Positions 35,652 to 46,300 of a stretch of DNA of 64,000 nucleotides are shown piece after piece. The stretch's first letter is position 1; every line of letters starts with the position of its first letter. The notes under the pieces are model-generated. The model was not told the origin of the DNA and searched no databases. It saw nothing but the letters and a program-made list of their open reading frames with translations. The position numbers were made by a program, and so were the translations under genes. Location of the stretch: positions 186,001 through 250,000 of the forward strand of contig CAXBGS010000004.1 of assembly GCA_963975425.1 (NCBI GenBank), written 5' to 3'. Origin of the DNA: CAXBGS01 sp963975425. Its GTDB lineage: Bacteria > Planctomycetota > Planctomycetia > Pirellulales > Pirellulaceae.

Positions 35652-36007
35652 GCACCCGGCATTTGCCTCGATTCCGGCGACTGCAACAGTTGCCGCCTGA
35701 TCGACCCAACTTGCCCCCGTGCTCGCATCAATTTTTTCGGCCGGTCGAACTGCTCGACCGGCCGTTTTTTTTCGCGGCTGCTTCCGTAGCCATCGTGACG
35801 ATGACCGAGACGCCCCTCTCGATTGTCCGACTGCGAGACCCCGCTTGCGGCACCCTGAATTGCACTCAACATTCGTGGCCGCACCGACGCACAAATCGTC
35901 AGCCTATCGTCCGTCGAGTTCCCAGCCGCCGTGGCGTTGCGTTACACTGTTTCGCATCACCCACCCGCGTTTCCCTCCCCTCAAGTGTGATTTCGGATAC
36001 TTCATCC
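35652..36007. other. Intergenic region before acs
   Basis: 356 bases. The first half carries the strong terminator at 35738-35772. The rest is probably the acs promoter region, but I see no clear -35/-10 pair. The acs frame is open through the region from 35663, yet the terminator and the lack of family sequence argue that it is not translated. Confidence 0.6.
35738..35772 (+). terminator. Rho-independent terminator
   Basis: A perfect 11-base stem (cggccggtcga at 35738-35748, tcgaccggccg at 35754-35764) with loop actgc is followed by eight T. It ends the transcript of the coiled-coil protein gene, 87 bases after its stop. Confidence 0.88.
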
Positions 36008-37966
36008 ATGAGCGACTCAGAATCTGGACAGATCGACCACGTCCTGACCGAAGAAAGATTGTTCCCACCGAGCGCCGAGTTTACGGAAAAGTCCGTAATC
36101 TCTTCGATGGAACAATACGAAGACCTTTATAAACGAGCGGCCGAAAATCGCGATGAGTTCTGGGACGCCGAAGCGCGCGAACACTTGCATTGGTTCGAAC
36201 CGTATAACGAAGTTTGCAAATGGGACGCACCCAATGTGCAGTGGTTCGTCGATGGAAAGACAAACGCATCTTATAACTGCCTGGATCGAAACATTGCCAA
36301 CGGGCTTGGCGATAAGTTGGCGATCATCTGGGAAGGCGAGCCGGGAGACACTCGGACGCTGACGTATTCGCAGTTGCTTACCGAAGTCAACAAGTGCGCC
36401 GCCGGTTTGCAGCAACTAGGCGTCGGACAAGGTGACGTCGTCAGTATTTATCTGCCCATGACACCCGAGCTCGCCATTGCCATGCTGGCATGTGCACGCA
36501 TTGGTGCCGTCCACTCAGTGATCTTCGCCGGGTTCAGTGCCGAATCAATTGCTGATCGAAATCAAGATGCCGGCGCGAAGCTGATGATCACATCCGACGG
36601 ACTTCATCGACGCGGTAAAGTGTTACCGCTAAAGGAGACCGTTGACGAGGCGCTCGCGAAATCACCTTCGGTTGAAAAGTGCTTGGTTTTACGCCGTGTC
36701 GGTCAAGACAACGTCCCCATGAAAGATGGTCGCGACGTGTGGTGGCACGATGTGGTGGATCCTCAGTCGGGCGACTTTGATGCTGTGCCATTAGACAGCG
36801 AAGCCAGCCTGTTCATCCTGTACACATCGGGCAGCACAGGAAAGCCCAAAGGCATTCTGCATACCACGGCCGGATACAACTTGTGGGCAAAACGCACGTT
36901 CCAATGGGTGTTTGACCATCGCGACGATGATGTTTATTGGTGCACCGCCGATTGTGGCTGGATCACCGGACATAGCTACGTTGTTTACGGACCGATGTCG
37001 GCCGGCGCGACTTGCTTGATGTATGAAGGTGCGCCGAACCATCCTGCAGAAGACCGTTTCTGGGATCTGGTCGAAAAGTACAAGGTGACGATTCTGTATA
37101 CGGCACCCACCGCCGTGCGTGCGTTCATCAAGTGGGGCGATGAGCATGTCGACAAACACGATCTATCCAGCTTGCGTTTGTTGGGCAGCGTCGGCGAAGG
37201 CATCAACCCCGAAGCCTGGATGTGGTACCACAAAAAAATTGGCGGCGAACGGTGCCCGATCGTCGATACATGGTGGCAGACCGAAACGGGCGGCATCATG
37301 ATGAGTCCGCTGCCTGGAATCACCGCGACGAAACCCGGTTCATGCACCCGCCCATTGCCCGGCGTTGTTCCGGTGATCTTGGACGAAGCCGGTAATAAAG
37401 TGGATCCAAACCACGGCGGTATGCTGTGCATCGATCAGCCATGGCCTGGCATGCTGCGCGGGATTTGGGGAGATCCAGAAAGGTCCAAAGAACAGTACTG
37501 GTCGATGGTTCCCGGTAAATACTTGACCGGCGACAACGCTCGCCGCGATTCCGATGGTTACTACTGGATCATGGGGCGAATTGACGACGTGATCAACGTA
37601 TCGGGACACCGACTGAGCACCATCGAAGTCGAAAGCGCATTGGTCAGCCACGATGCCGTTTGCGAAGCGGCCGTCGTGGGCCGCCCTGATGATTTAAAGG
37701 GCCAAGCCATCTCGGCATTCGTCACCGTTCGCGATCGCGAACCCGACGAAGAACTTCGCAAGGAACTGCGTCTGCATGTACGCAAGCAGATTGGCGCACT
37801 GGCCCAACCGGATGACATTCGGTTTGCCGCGACATTGCCCAAGACACGCAGCGGCAAAATCATGCGTCGGTTGCTTCGCGATGTTGCCTCGGGAAAAGAA
37901 GTCGGCGGCGACACGTCGACCTTGGAGGACTACTCGGTCTTAGCCAAATTGCGCGAAGAAGATTGA
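36008..37966 (+). CDS. acs: Acetyl-CoA synthetase
   Basis: 652 residues from ATG 36008, the standard length. It forms acetyl-CoA from acetate, ATP and CoA through acetyl-AMP. Visible patterns are the ATP loop YTSGSTGKPKGI, GWITGHSYVVYGP, DTWWQTETGG, TGDNARRDSDGYYWIMGRIDDVINVSGHR (in parts) and, near the C-terminus, LPKTRSGKIMRRLLR, whose lysine is the usual regulatory acetylation site. The longer open frame back to 35663 runs through a terminator and is rejected. The 3' end overlaps the convergent ROK kinase gene by 37 bases. Confidence 0.97.
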   Translation: MSDSESGQIDHVLTEERLFPPSAEFTEKSVISSMEQYEDLYKRAAENRDEFWDAEAREHLHWFEPYNEVCKWDAPNVQWFVDGKTNASYNCLDRNIANGLGDKLAIIWEGEPGDTRTLTYSQLLTEVNKCAAGLQQLGVGQGDVVSIYLPMTPELAIAMLACARIGAVHSVIFAGFSAESIADRNQDAGAKLMITSDGLHRRGKVLPLKETVDEALAKSPSVEKCLVLRRVGQDNVPMKDGRDVWWHDVVDPQSGDFDAVPLDSEASLFILYTSGSTGKPKGILHTTAGYNLWAKRTFQWVFDHRDDDVYWCTADCGWITGHSYVVYGPMSAGATCLMYEGAPNHPAEDRFWDLVEKYKVTILYTAPTAVRAFIKWGDEHVDKHDLSSLRLLGSVGEGINPEAWMWYHKKIGGERCPIVDTWWQTETGGIMMSPLPGITATKPGSCTRPLPGVVPVILDEAGNKVDPNHGGMLCIDQPWPGMLRGIWGDPERSKEQYWSMVPGKYLTGDNARRDSDGYYWIMGRIDDVINVSGHRLSTIEVESALVSHDAVCEAAVVGRPDDLKGQAISAFVTVRDREPDEELRKELRLHVRKQIGALAQPDDIRFAATLPKTRSGKIMRRLLRDVASGKEVGGDTSTLEDYSVLAKLREED

Positions 37967-38946
37967 ACGACGGGCATCGACCGCATTCGTCGTCGAGCCA
38001 GCGACGCGGCGCCAAGCTTGCCCGCGTCATTACCCAGTGATGCGTAGTCGACGATCACGTTGCCGCCGACTTGAACTAGCGTTGTCTGCACGACGGTTTG
38101 TTGAATCGTTTCAAGAAACCGTCTGCCGACCGCCGAAGCGTGACCGCCGAACGTCATCGCGCCCCCGATCAACACAACTTCGGGGTCGAGCACTTGGCAA
38201 AGTTGGCCGACGGCTTGACCGACGTAACGTCCGGTTTGACGTATCACTTCCAGGCACAGCTCGTCACCCTGCTCGGCCTGCTCAGCGATTTTTCGTGGCG
38301 TTTTCGGTGCGGTCGAACCGGCCGCCCGCGCCGCTTGATTGGCGCGTCTGACCACACCGGCAGCCCCCGCGTAGGATTCCAAGTGACCTTGACTGCCGCA
38401 CGTGCACGGCAATGCATCGTCGCTAAAATCAATCGCAATATGCCCAAGCTCGCCGGCCGATCCGTGATCGCCTCCGTAGGGGTTACCACTGGTGATGACA
38501 CCGCACCCGATACCGGTCCCAAGGGTGACCAGTGCCAATGACCGAACGCCTAGCTGTCGATGATCATGCTCGGCATAGGCTGCCGCATTGGCATCGTTGA
38601 CGACGACCGAGGGTAATTGCGAAATACGTTCGAGTTTCGACAGCAGCGGAACGTCTTTCCAACCGTCGGGCAGATTCACGACTTCACGCAGGCAATACGT
38701 GTCACGATCGAGCACGCCCGGCACCGCCAAGCCGACCGCGGCGATTTGCAGCGGATCAAAACCAAGTGCATCGGCCTGTGCGTGGGCATGTTCGATCGCG
38801 TACTGGAACACGCTGTCTGGTGCGCCCAGTTCACGGGTCGATGTGCGATGCCGATAGAGCAGGACTCCCTGGTCGTCGACGAGTCCGATCTTCACATCGG
38901 TCCCGCCGACATCGATTCCTAGGCAAAGGTGGTCGTTCGAATTCAC
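37930..38946 (-). CDS. ROK-family sugar kinase (glucokinase-like)
   Basis: About 338 residues from GTG 38946; the frame is open to 39129 but the extra 61 residues are arginine-rich and unlike the family. LGIDVGGTDVKIGLVD is the ATP-phosphate loop. The catalytic aspartate lies in VVVNDANAAAYAE. The ROK zinc site reads GELGHIAID...CTCGSQGHLESYA, where the third cysteine of the usual CXCGXXGC is histidine. The enzyme phosphorylates glucose or a related hexose in the cytoplasm. It overlaps the acs gene end to end by 37 bases. It could conceivably serve another sugar; it is not a rhamnulokinase type. Confidence 0.88.
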   Translation of the reverse strand: MNSNDHLCLGIDVGGTDVKIGLVDDQGVLLYRHRTSTRELGAPDSVFQYAIEHAHAQADALGFDPLQIAAVGLAVPGVLDRDTYCLREVVNLPDGWKDVPLLSKLERISQLPSVVVNDANAAAYAEHDHRQLGVRSLALVTLGTGIGCGVITSGNPYGGDHGSAGELGHIAIDFSDDALPCTCGSQGHLESYAGAAGVVRRANQAARAAGSTAPKTPRKIAEQAEQGDELCLEVIRQTGRYVGQAVGQLCQVLDPEVVLIGGAMTFGGHASAVGRRFLETIQQTVVQTTLVQVGGNVIVDYASLGNDAGKLGAASLARRRMRSMPVVQSSSRNLAKTE

Positions 38947-39207
38947 TCGGTCGGTATCCAGAGTCAGGGTCGGGTTGCGTCGAAGTGGAAAAGTCAAAGT
39001 TGAACGGCCATGATCGAGACGTCCGCGACCGCGTGCCCCCCGGCGAAGACCAGTGTAGTCGCTATCGGCTGGCTTCGCGATTTCGCATCGATGGCCCCAC
39101 AGGAAAACCCGCGGTATTCGATCGCCCACCCAGCCCCTGACGTGCTTCGGGTGATGGATTCCTGCGTTTCTTTGGATGCCTGAGGCGTTTCTCTGGCATT
39201 GAACGAC

Positions 39208-40068
39208 CTAGGTCCGCTGCTGGCGAAAATCTCGTGGCGTCACGCCGAGGGATTTGCGAAATTGTCGTGAGAAATAGTTACTATCATTAAAACCGACGTC
39301 GTAGGCGATGTCGGTGATGCTGCGGTCGGTCGTCGTCAACAAAACGCTGGCTCGATTGATACGAAGCTGAATCAGATGGGCAATCGGCGTACAACCGAGT
39401 GCTGATTCAAAGGCGCGCAGAAAGCTGCGCCGTGACATTCCCGAGATATCGACCAAGTCGTCAAGTTGAACCGGTTCGGTGAAGTGTGTTTCGATGTGCG
39501 AAATCGTTTCCGCGATTCGAAGCAATGATTGCGAATCAGCATTCTTGGTGCGACCGTAGCATCGCGAAAGATGCCCCACCAGCTGCATGAACACTGCAGT
39601 CGCGACGAATTGAAATCCGCTTTCGCGACGACACAGCTCGCTTTCAAGCTTGTCGATCAAATCGCAAATCTCGTCCATTTCCTCCGTCGACACACGAAGC
39701 CGACTGTTGAACTGATGTCGCTTACGCCACGCCGGTTCTAAATGAAACATCGCGTGATACCCCGGCAACGACGGCAGATCGCGCAGCCGCATCGCCAATT
39801 CCGCTTGATCGAATAACACGTTGATCAAACGCAAACGATCCATATTCAGATAGTCGTGCGGTCGCGAGCCGCCAATGACAAAGACGTCACCGGTGGAAAG
39901 CTGCCACGAGTCCTCACCGGTCACATGAAGCCCTTCCCCGCCGGTAATGATCACGATCTCAGAGAACTCGTGGGCATGGATCCCAAACGGTTCTTGCGGG
40001 TCGCGGCGCTCCACCGAAATCGGGAAGCCGTCTTCGTGAAACCAGTCTTCTTTTCGTAAGATCCTCAC
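39208..40068 (-). CDS. AraC-family regulator, RhaS/RhaR-like
   Basis: About 286 residues; GTG 40068 is my choice, with TTG 40074 possible. The N-terminal cupin binds the effector (HAHEFSEIVIITGGEG, and LSTGDVFVIGGSRPHDY). Two helix-turn-helix units follow in the last 100 residues (VQLDDLVDISGMSRRSFLRAF and SITDIAYDVGFNDSNYFSRQF with GVTPRDFR). The cupin pattern and the divergent rhaA gene argue for an L-rhamnose sensor like RhaR/RhaS. The likely operator lies in the 200-base divergent region, where an inverted repeat is listed. Sugar specificity is inferred from context. Confidence 0.9.
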   Translation of the reverse strand: MRILRKEDWFHEDGFPISVERRDPQEPFGIHAHEFSEIVIITGGEGLHVTGEDSWQLSTGDVFVIGGSRPHDYLNMDRLRLINVLFDQAELAMRLRDLPSLPGYHAMFHLEPAWRKRHQFNSRLRVSTEEMDEICDLIDKLESELCRRESGFQFVATAVFMQLVGHLSRCYGRTKNADSQSLLRIAETISHIETHFTEPVQLDDLVDISGMSRRSFLRAFESALGCTPIAHLIQLRINRASVLLTTTDRSITDIAYDVGFNDSNYFSRQFRKSLGVTPRDFRQQRT

Positions 40069-40220
40069 CGGCAACTCGAAACTCGGACGGGCAAACGGCC
40101 CGATAATACGCCTGTAAAAACGGGCAAGGTGAGAGGAAGTTCCGGAATGACACAGCCGGCTAATGGCATTATTGTGCTACTGCCAGGCACGATCGTCAAG
40201 GTTTCGGTGCCAGCTTGGGT

Positions 40221-40247
40221 GTAAATTTGCCGCTTGAGTGAATTTAC
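40221..40247. promoter_or_regulatory. Inverted repeat GTAAATT-N13-AATTTAC upstream of rhaA
   Basis: Seven-base perfect arms with a 13-base spacer end 23 bases before the rhaA start and lie between rhaA and the divergent AraC-type gene. The position suits a regulator site or the rhaA promoter. Sequence match to any known Rha site is not claimed. Confidence 0.35.
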
Positions 40248-40270
40248 TTTTGGCAATCGGAGATGGCTCG

Positions 40271-41578
40271 GTGGCAGAAACAAGTGCAAGTGCGACGAAC
40301 GTACAAAAGGCTTTCAACCTCGCCCGCGAGCGTTACGCATCGCTGGGGGTCGATGTCGATGACGCCATCGATCGTCTTCGCCAGATCGCGATTTCGGTTC
40401 ACTGTTGGCAGGGTGACGACGTCGCTGGGCTGGAGGCCACCGAATCGGAACTTGGCAGCGGATTGGCCGTCACGGGAAACTATCCCGGACGCGCACGCAC
40501 GGCAGGCGAGCTTCGCGACGACCTCCAAACGGCCTACTCACTGATTCCGGGCAAACATCGATTGAACTTGCACGCTTGCTATGGTGAATTCCAAGGTCCG
40601 GTCGATCGCGACGAAATTGATGTCGAGCACTTTCAAGGCTGGATCGATTGGGCGGCAGAGCAAGGTGTCGGTTTAGATTTCAATCCGACCTACTTTTCGC
40701 ACGCGAAAGCTTCCGATGGATTCACCCTGGCGCACTCCGATGCATCGATTCGTCAGTTCTGGATCGAGCACGGTAAAGCTTGTCGTCGCATCGCCGCGGC
40801 AATGGGGCAGGCACAGGGCAGTCCGTGTATTAACAACGTCTGGGTTCCCGACGGCTTTAAAGACACGCCGGCATCGCGGTCAGCGCCACGAGAACGGTTG
40901 GCCCAGTCGTTGGACGCCGTGTTTGCCGACTCGTTTGACACAAAACACGTCTTGGATGCGGTTGAATGCAAACTATTTGGTATCGGATCCGAAAGTTATG
41001 TGGTCGGATCACATGAGTTCTACCTCGGCTATGCGATCTCGCGCAACAAAGTCTTGTGTTTGGATGCCGGTCACTTCCACCCGACCGAAGTCATCTCGGA
41101 CAAAATCTCGTCGGTCCTGATGTACGTTCCCGAGTTGTTGCTGCACGTCAGTCGCGGCGTACGCTGGGATAGCGACCATGTCGTCACGTTCAATGACGAA
41201 TTACAGGCGATCACGCATGAGATCGTCCGCGGCGAGTACCTGGACCGCGTTCACATCGGACTGGACTTCTTTGACGCCAGCATCAATCGGATTGCGGCTT
41301 GGACGATTGGGACGCGCAACGTGATCAAAGCACTGTTGATGGCGTTGTTGGAACCAACGAAAACGCTTCAGCAACTCGAATCCGAAGGCGACTTTACGCG
41401 TCGCCTGGCACTAATGGAAGAATGCAAGTCGATGCCGTTGGGCGCGGTTTGGGATTACTACTGCGAACAATCGGGTGTACCTGTCGGCCATGATTGGCTG
41501 GCGACTGTCGATGCGTATGAACGATCGACACTGTCAAAGCGTGGCGATGCAATCGCGACTTTATCAATCGGAAACTAA
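40271..41578 (+). CDS. rhaA: L-rhamnose isomerase
   Basis: 435 residues from GTG 40271, preceded by GGAG at nine bases. It aligns throughout with E. coli RhaA as I remember it: SVHCWQGDDVAG, TGNYPGRAR, LIPGKHRLNLHACYGE, LDFNPTYFSHAKASDGFTLAH (in parts), VPDGFKD, VECKLFGIGSESYVVGS, CLDAGHFHPTEVISDKIS and VHIGLDFFDASINRIAAW. The metal-ligand glutamate, aspartates and histidine lie in these blocks. It converts L-rhamnose to L-rhamnulose in the cytoplasm. It opens a long plus-strand gene series; the permease gene follows 26 bases later. Confidence 0.97.
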   Translation: MAETSASATNVQKAFNLARERYASLGVDVDDAIDRLRQIAISVHCWQGDDVAGLEATESELGSGLAVTGNYPGRARTAGELRDDLQTAYSLIPGKHRLNLHACYGEFQGPVDRDEIDVEHFQGWIDWAAEQGVGLDFNPTYFSHAKASDGFTLAHSDASIRQFWIEHGKACRRIAAAMGQAQGSPCINNVWVPDGFKDTPASRSAPRERLAQSLDAVFADSFDTKHVLDAVECKLFGIGSESYVVGSHEFYLGYAISRNKVLCLDAGHFHPTEVISDKISSVLMYVPELLLHVSRGVRWDSDHVVTFNDELQAITHEIVRGEYLDRVHIGLDFFDASINRIAAWTIGTRNVIKALLMALLEPTKTLQQLESEGDFTRRLALMEECKSMPLGAVWDYYCEQSGVPVGHDWLATVDAYERSTLSKRGDAIATLSIGN

Positions 41579-41604
41579 TCGCGGAACCGGCGCAGGGAAA
41601 CGAA

Positions 41605-43089
41605 ATGAGTGAAGCAGCAAATCCGTCTGATGGGCCCCCATACGGGCAACCGGCAGCCAGTGGACAGAGTTCCAAGGCCCAGGCGACCAACGAATACGAA
41701 CGCGAAGCGGTTCCGGATCACGCACTGCTTGGTGCCGGTAAATTCTGGGGCATGTATGCCGGCGAACACGCCGCCGGCACCGAGTTCATGATCGGGCCCC
41801 TGTTTCTGGCCGCGGGCGCTAGTTTGCAAGACTTGATCCTCGGCTTGCTGCTGGGCAACGTCCTGGCGGTACTGACGTGGCGTTTTCTGGTGACGCCGAT
41901 CGCCACGGCCAAACGAATGACACTGTATTATCAGCTCGAACGGATCGCGGGCGGTTCACTGGTCAAGCTTTACAATGTCATCAACGGTTTGCTGTTCTGT
42001 TTCTTGGCAGGAGCGATGGTGACCGTTTCGGCATCCGCCGTGGGCGTTCCTTTCGGGATCACGTTTGATGTTCCTGATCAAATTTTCGGCCTTAGCAATG
42101 TCTCCTTCACCACGCTGGTCGCGATTGTCGGTATCGTGATCGCGGTCGTCGCATCGGCGGGGTACGAGACGGTTGCACGTGTTGCCAACATTGCCGCGCC
42201 ATGGATGATTTCGATTTTTGCCGCATGCGGAATCGTATCCTTGGCGCAGATGGAAGTGACGAGCGTCACGGCCCTGTCGGAAGGCAAATTCTGGAACGAC
42301 GCCATCGCATTTGTCCAAGAACGAAATGGACCGGCCACGTTCGGTTTTTGGCAGATCGTGATTTTCGCATGGCTGTGCAATGGTGCGATGCACTTTGGCA
42401 TGGCGGACCTTTCCATCTTTCGTTTTGCCCGCAGCAAAGCGTCCGGCTGGGCGCCGGCAATCGGAATGTTTCTGGGGCATTACATGGCCTGGATTGCGGC
42501 CGCGTTGTTGCTGGCAGCACTGATCAAGCTTCAGCCGGATCTGGCGCTCAGCAGCGATGGGAAGGTCACGGCGAATCCGGGCCTGTTGGCGTTTCAATCG
42601 CTCGGTTGGGCGGGCATCATCTGTGTCGTCATTGCCGGATGGACGACGGCGAACCCGACGATCTATCGCGCGGGACTGGCTTTTCAAGGCGTCCTGCCGC
42701 GGAGCTCTCGTACCGCGATGACGCTTGTCGCAGGTGCCGTTGCCACGATCGCGGGAGCTTTCCCGAATCTCTCCGCGCAGCTGCTTGGATTTGTCGGTCT
42801 CTACGGCACGGTGCTCGGCCCGATGGGCGCCGTGATCTTTGTTGATTTCTACTTGATGAAAAAGTTCGGCTTGAGCGACGAGTATGCCACTCACCACGGC
42901 ATGCCGGTGAATTTTGCAGTCTTGGTTGCCTGGTTGCTGCCGGTCTTCGTTGGGCTGTATTTGATTTTTGCGCATGGACTCTTCGCAGCCTATGCGGTCA
43001 TCCCGTGCTGGGTTGCGTGCGGCGTGCTGTACCTGGTGCTTAGCAAAGCGATGCAAACACAAACCGTGCAATCTCGGAGCGAATCATGA
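41605..43089 (+). CDS. NCS1-like permease, probable rhamnose or related sugar importer
   Basis: 494 residues with about twelve membrane helices. The chain resembles the NCS1 (cytosine/purine/allantoin) permease group: FWGMYAGEHAAGTEFMIGP in helix 1, WRFLVTPIATAKRMTLYYQLERIAGG, and a helix-breaking glycine/asparagine pattern later. A start at ATG 41605 has GGGAAA upstream. NCS1 proteins normally move nucleobases with sodium or proton, but the place between rhaA and a rhamnosidase argues for rhamnose or another breakdown product. Its stop overlaps the next gene by four bases. Specificity is inference. Confidence 0.75.
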   Translation: MSEAANPSDGPPYGQPAASGQSSKAQATNEYEREAVPDHALLGAGKFWGMYAGEHAAGTEFMIGPLFLAAGASLQDLILGLLLGNVLAVLTWRFLVTPIATAKRMTLYYQLERIAGGSLVKLYNVINGLLFCFLAGAMVTVSASAVGVPFGITFDVPDQIFGLSNVSFTTLVAIVGIVIAVVASAGYETVARVANIAAPWMISIFAACGIVSLAQMEVTSVTALSEGKFWNDAIAFVQERNGPATFGFWQIVIFAWLCNGAMHFGMADLSIFRFARSKASGWAPAIGMFLGHYMAWIAAALLLAALIKLQPDLALSSDGKVTANPGLLAFQSLGWAGIICVVIAGWTTANPTIYRAGLAFQGVLPRSSRTAMTLVAGAVATIAGAFPNLSAQLLGFVGLYGTVLGPMGAVIFVDFYLMKKFGLSDEYATHHGMPVNFAVLVAWLLPVFVGLYLIFAHGLFAAYAVIPCWVACGVLYLVLSKAMQTQTVQSRSES

Positions 43090-43286
43090 ACCCACATGTC
43101 TTTAAGATCATTTCTTTGGTCGCACTCGCGGTCACTTTTGTGCCGTGCCTTCTTTACTTTGGCGGCCTACTGAACCACGGCGGGGTAAAGATGCTGGCCC
43201 TCGCGGGAACGATCGCCTGGTTCATTGCCACCCCCATGTGGATGAGTCGAAAACTTAGTCCTGCCGACAAAGAGGTTGAAATTTAG
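43086..43286 (+). CDS. Small two-helix membrane protein coupled to the permease
   Basis: 66 residues. Two hydrophobic helices (about 7-28 and 35-53) are followed by a short charged tail (SRKLSPADKEVEI). The ATG overlaps the permease stop (ATGA), so it is translated with it. I do not recognise a family. An accessory subunit or stability factor of the permease is the most economical reading, as with other small proteins coupled to transporters. Confidence 0.65.
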   Translation: MNPHVFKIISLVALAVTFVPCLLYFGGLLNHGGVKMLALAGTIAWFIATPMWMSRKLSPADKEVEI

Positions 43287-43376
43287 CGGCGGCAAACCAT
43301 GCGAGCAGATGACTCTTGTTGCCAAGAAATCTCCGTCGTGGAAAGCATCCCTCTTTAATCTTCTAGCTAGAACCCA

Positions 43377-46300
43377 ATGACAACCAAACATCGACCCATT
43401 CGTTTTTGCGTTTTTTTGATACTGATCTTTGTGCCACCGATCGCGATCGCCAGCGGTATCGCGCCGGTGCAACTTCGATGTGAGTACTTGGACAACCCAG
43501 TCGGCATTGACGAGACGACGCCGCGTCTCAGTTGGCGTTTGGAATCGGATCAGCGGGCGCAATCACAGTCGGCCTACCAAATTCGAGTGGCATCAACGAT
43601 CGAGGCCCTCGACGCCGGTGAGGATGACCTTTGGGACTCGGGTAAAATCGAATCGAATGAATCGCTGCATATCGTTTACCAAGGAAGACCCCTTGAGTCT
43701 CGTCAACATTGCCATTGGTGTGTCCGCACATGGGACCAAGACGGCCGTCGCAGTGAGTGGAGCGAACCGGCAAGCTGGTCGATGGGCCTGCTGGAGGAAT
43801 CGGATTGGTCGGCCGAGTACATCAGTTACCTCGATCAAACACCGCTTGCGACCGACACCAAGACGTTGTTTTTGCCTGCGGCTCGTCAGTATCGCAAAGA
43901 CTTTGCCGCCGACAAGGAAATCAAACGGGCGACGCTCTACGCGACCGCGCTGGGGATCTACGAGTTGTATTTGAATGGCAGCCGCGTGGGAGATGCTTAT
44001 TTCTCGCCGGGTTGGACCGATTATCAACAGCGAGCCTATTACAACACTTTCGATGTGACCTCGATGGTTTCCAGCGGTGACAACGCCATCGGTGCATGGG
44101 TCGCCGACGGTTGGTACAGCGGGTATGTCGGGTTTGGTCTGTTGACCGGAATGGGCACCGAAAAGATGGGGCGTTACACCTACGGTAAGACGCCTTCGGT
44201 CATGGCGCAGTTAGAAATCGAGTACACCGATGGCACGCAAAAGACGATCAAGACCGATCGCAGCTGGAAAGTCACGGACGAGGGGCCGATCCAAGAAGCC
44301 GATTTGTTGATGGGCGAGGCGTACGACGCAAGGAGAGAGCAAACGGGATGGTCGGAAACCGGGTTTGACGATTCCCACTGGCGGGCCGCGGTGCTCGCTT
44401 ACGAGAACACACCGGTTACCGCTGACTTTTATGAAGGCCGTGATCCTCGCGATTCGAAAAAACGTCCGAAGGTAATCGGTGAACCTCGTGATCTAGGATT
44501 CATGCGTCCAAGGCTAGAATCGTTCCCCGGCGTCCCCGTTCGCGTAACCGAAGAGATTGCTGCGGTCAGCGTCACCGAACGTGAACCGGGCACGTTCGTC
44601 TTTGATCTCGGCCAGAACTTTGCGGGCGTGATCCGGCTGAAACTTCATGGCGAAGCCGGACACCGCGTCCAACTGCGTTACGGCGAAATGTTGCATCCGG
44701 ACGGACGGTTGATGACCGAAAATCTGCGCAAGGCACGAGCACAGGATTTCTATACTTGCAAAGGTGATCCCGACGGCGAAGTCTATCAGCCGCGATTCAC
44801 TTTCCACGGATTTCAGTATGTCGAAGTCGTCAACTTTCCTGGCGATGCCACATCGAATGCGGTCACCGGTTTGGTGATGCATAGCGATACGCCGATGACC
44901 AGTACATTCCAATGTAGTGACCCGATGGTCAACCAATTGTTCAAGAATGTCTTGTGGACACAGCGGGCAAACTTTCTGGACTTACCGACCGACTGTCCGC
45001 AGCGCGACGAGCGCATGGGTTGGACCGGCGACGCACAAGCGTATGTCGGGACCGCCACATACAACGCAGACATCGGGGCGTTTTATACAAAATGGTTGCG
45101 AGAGTTAATGGAATCGCAACGTCCCGATGGCGCTTTCCCTGGATACGCACCGTTTCCATTCCAACACGGCTGGAGCTTTGGTTCTGCCTGGGCCGATGCG
45201 GGCGTGATTTGTCCTTGGACGATCTGGCAGGCCTATGGTGACACCCGCGTCATCGAAACCTGCTGGGAACCGATGACCAAGTTCATGCGGTGGCGACAAA
45301 AAGCCAGCGTCGATGATCTGGGCATATCGCACGGAAACGCGTGGGGCGATTGGTTGGCTCAGGGTGCCAGCACGCCCCTGGAATATGTCGACACGGTTTA
45401 TCTGGCGATCTCTGCCAAGATGATGTCGGAAATGGCCGAGGCGATTGGACGCGAAGGCGAAGCGCAATCTTATCGCGAACAGTTCAACCGCACGAAATCG
45501 GCGTTTGCCGAAACTTACTTGAACGAAGACGGCAGCGTGAACGTGAACACGCAAACGGCACAGGCACTCGCGCTGTTTGCCGACTTGATTCCCGCAGACA
45601 AACGCGAAAGCACTGGCTCGCATTTGGCGTCGATGATCGCCAAGAACGGCAATCACATGTCCACGGGTTTTCTGGGGACGCGACCGTTGCTGCCCGTGCT
45701 TTCAGACGCCGGGCAACACGACCTCGCCACGTTTTTATTGCAGACGCACGAGTTCCCGTCGTGGGGATACGAGATTGATAATGGCGCGACAACGATCTGG
45801 GAACGCTGGGACAGCTATACCAAGGAAGATGCTTTTGGGCGACACAACGCGGCCATGAATTCGTTCTCGCACTATGCTTTTGGTGCCGTTTGCGAATGGA
45901 TGTTTCGAACCTTGGCAGGCATCGAGTCAGACGGCCCGGGTTACAAAAAGGTGACGATTCGTCCTCGCCCACCCGCGCCGGGCAGCAATGCCGAACACGA
46001 TCCCATTCATTGGGTGCGCGCATCTTACGATTCGATTCGCGGAACGATTCGCAGCGACTGGAAACTCGATGGCGAGCAATTCTTCCTCGACGTGACGATT
46101 CCTGCCAACACGACAGCAACGGTTTATTTGCCGACCGATGACTCGGAAAGCATCACCGAGTCGGGTGAACCGCTTGCCAATTCCCAGGGGGTCGAACTCG
46201 GATCACGTGTCGACGGTTTCACGCAGTTGCAAATCGGCTCAGGCCAATACCGATTCGCATGCCGCAGTGGCGTCGACTCCGCGGAAGTCGCGCTGCGATC

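Noticed and set aside
35663..36007. N-terminal extension of acetyl-CoA synthetase
   Set aside because: The extension passes through a strong terminator hairpin and has no acs homology; ATG 36008 gives the normal length.
41956..43071. 371-codon minus-strand frame opposite the permease
   Set aside because: It is antisense to a clear membrane-protein gene and its arginine/histidine-rich translation is typical of a shadow frame.
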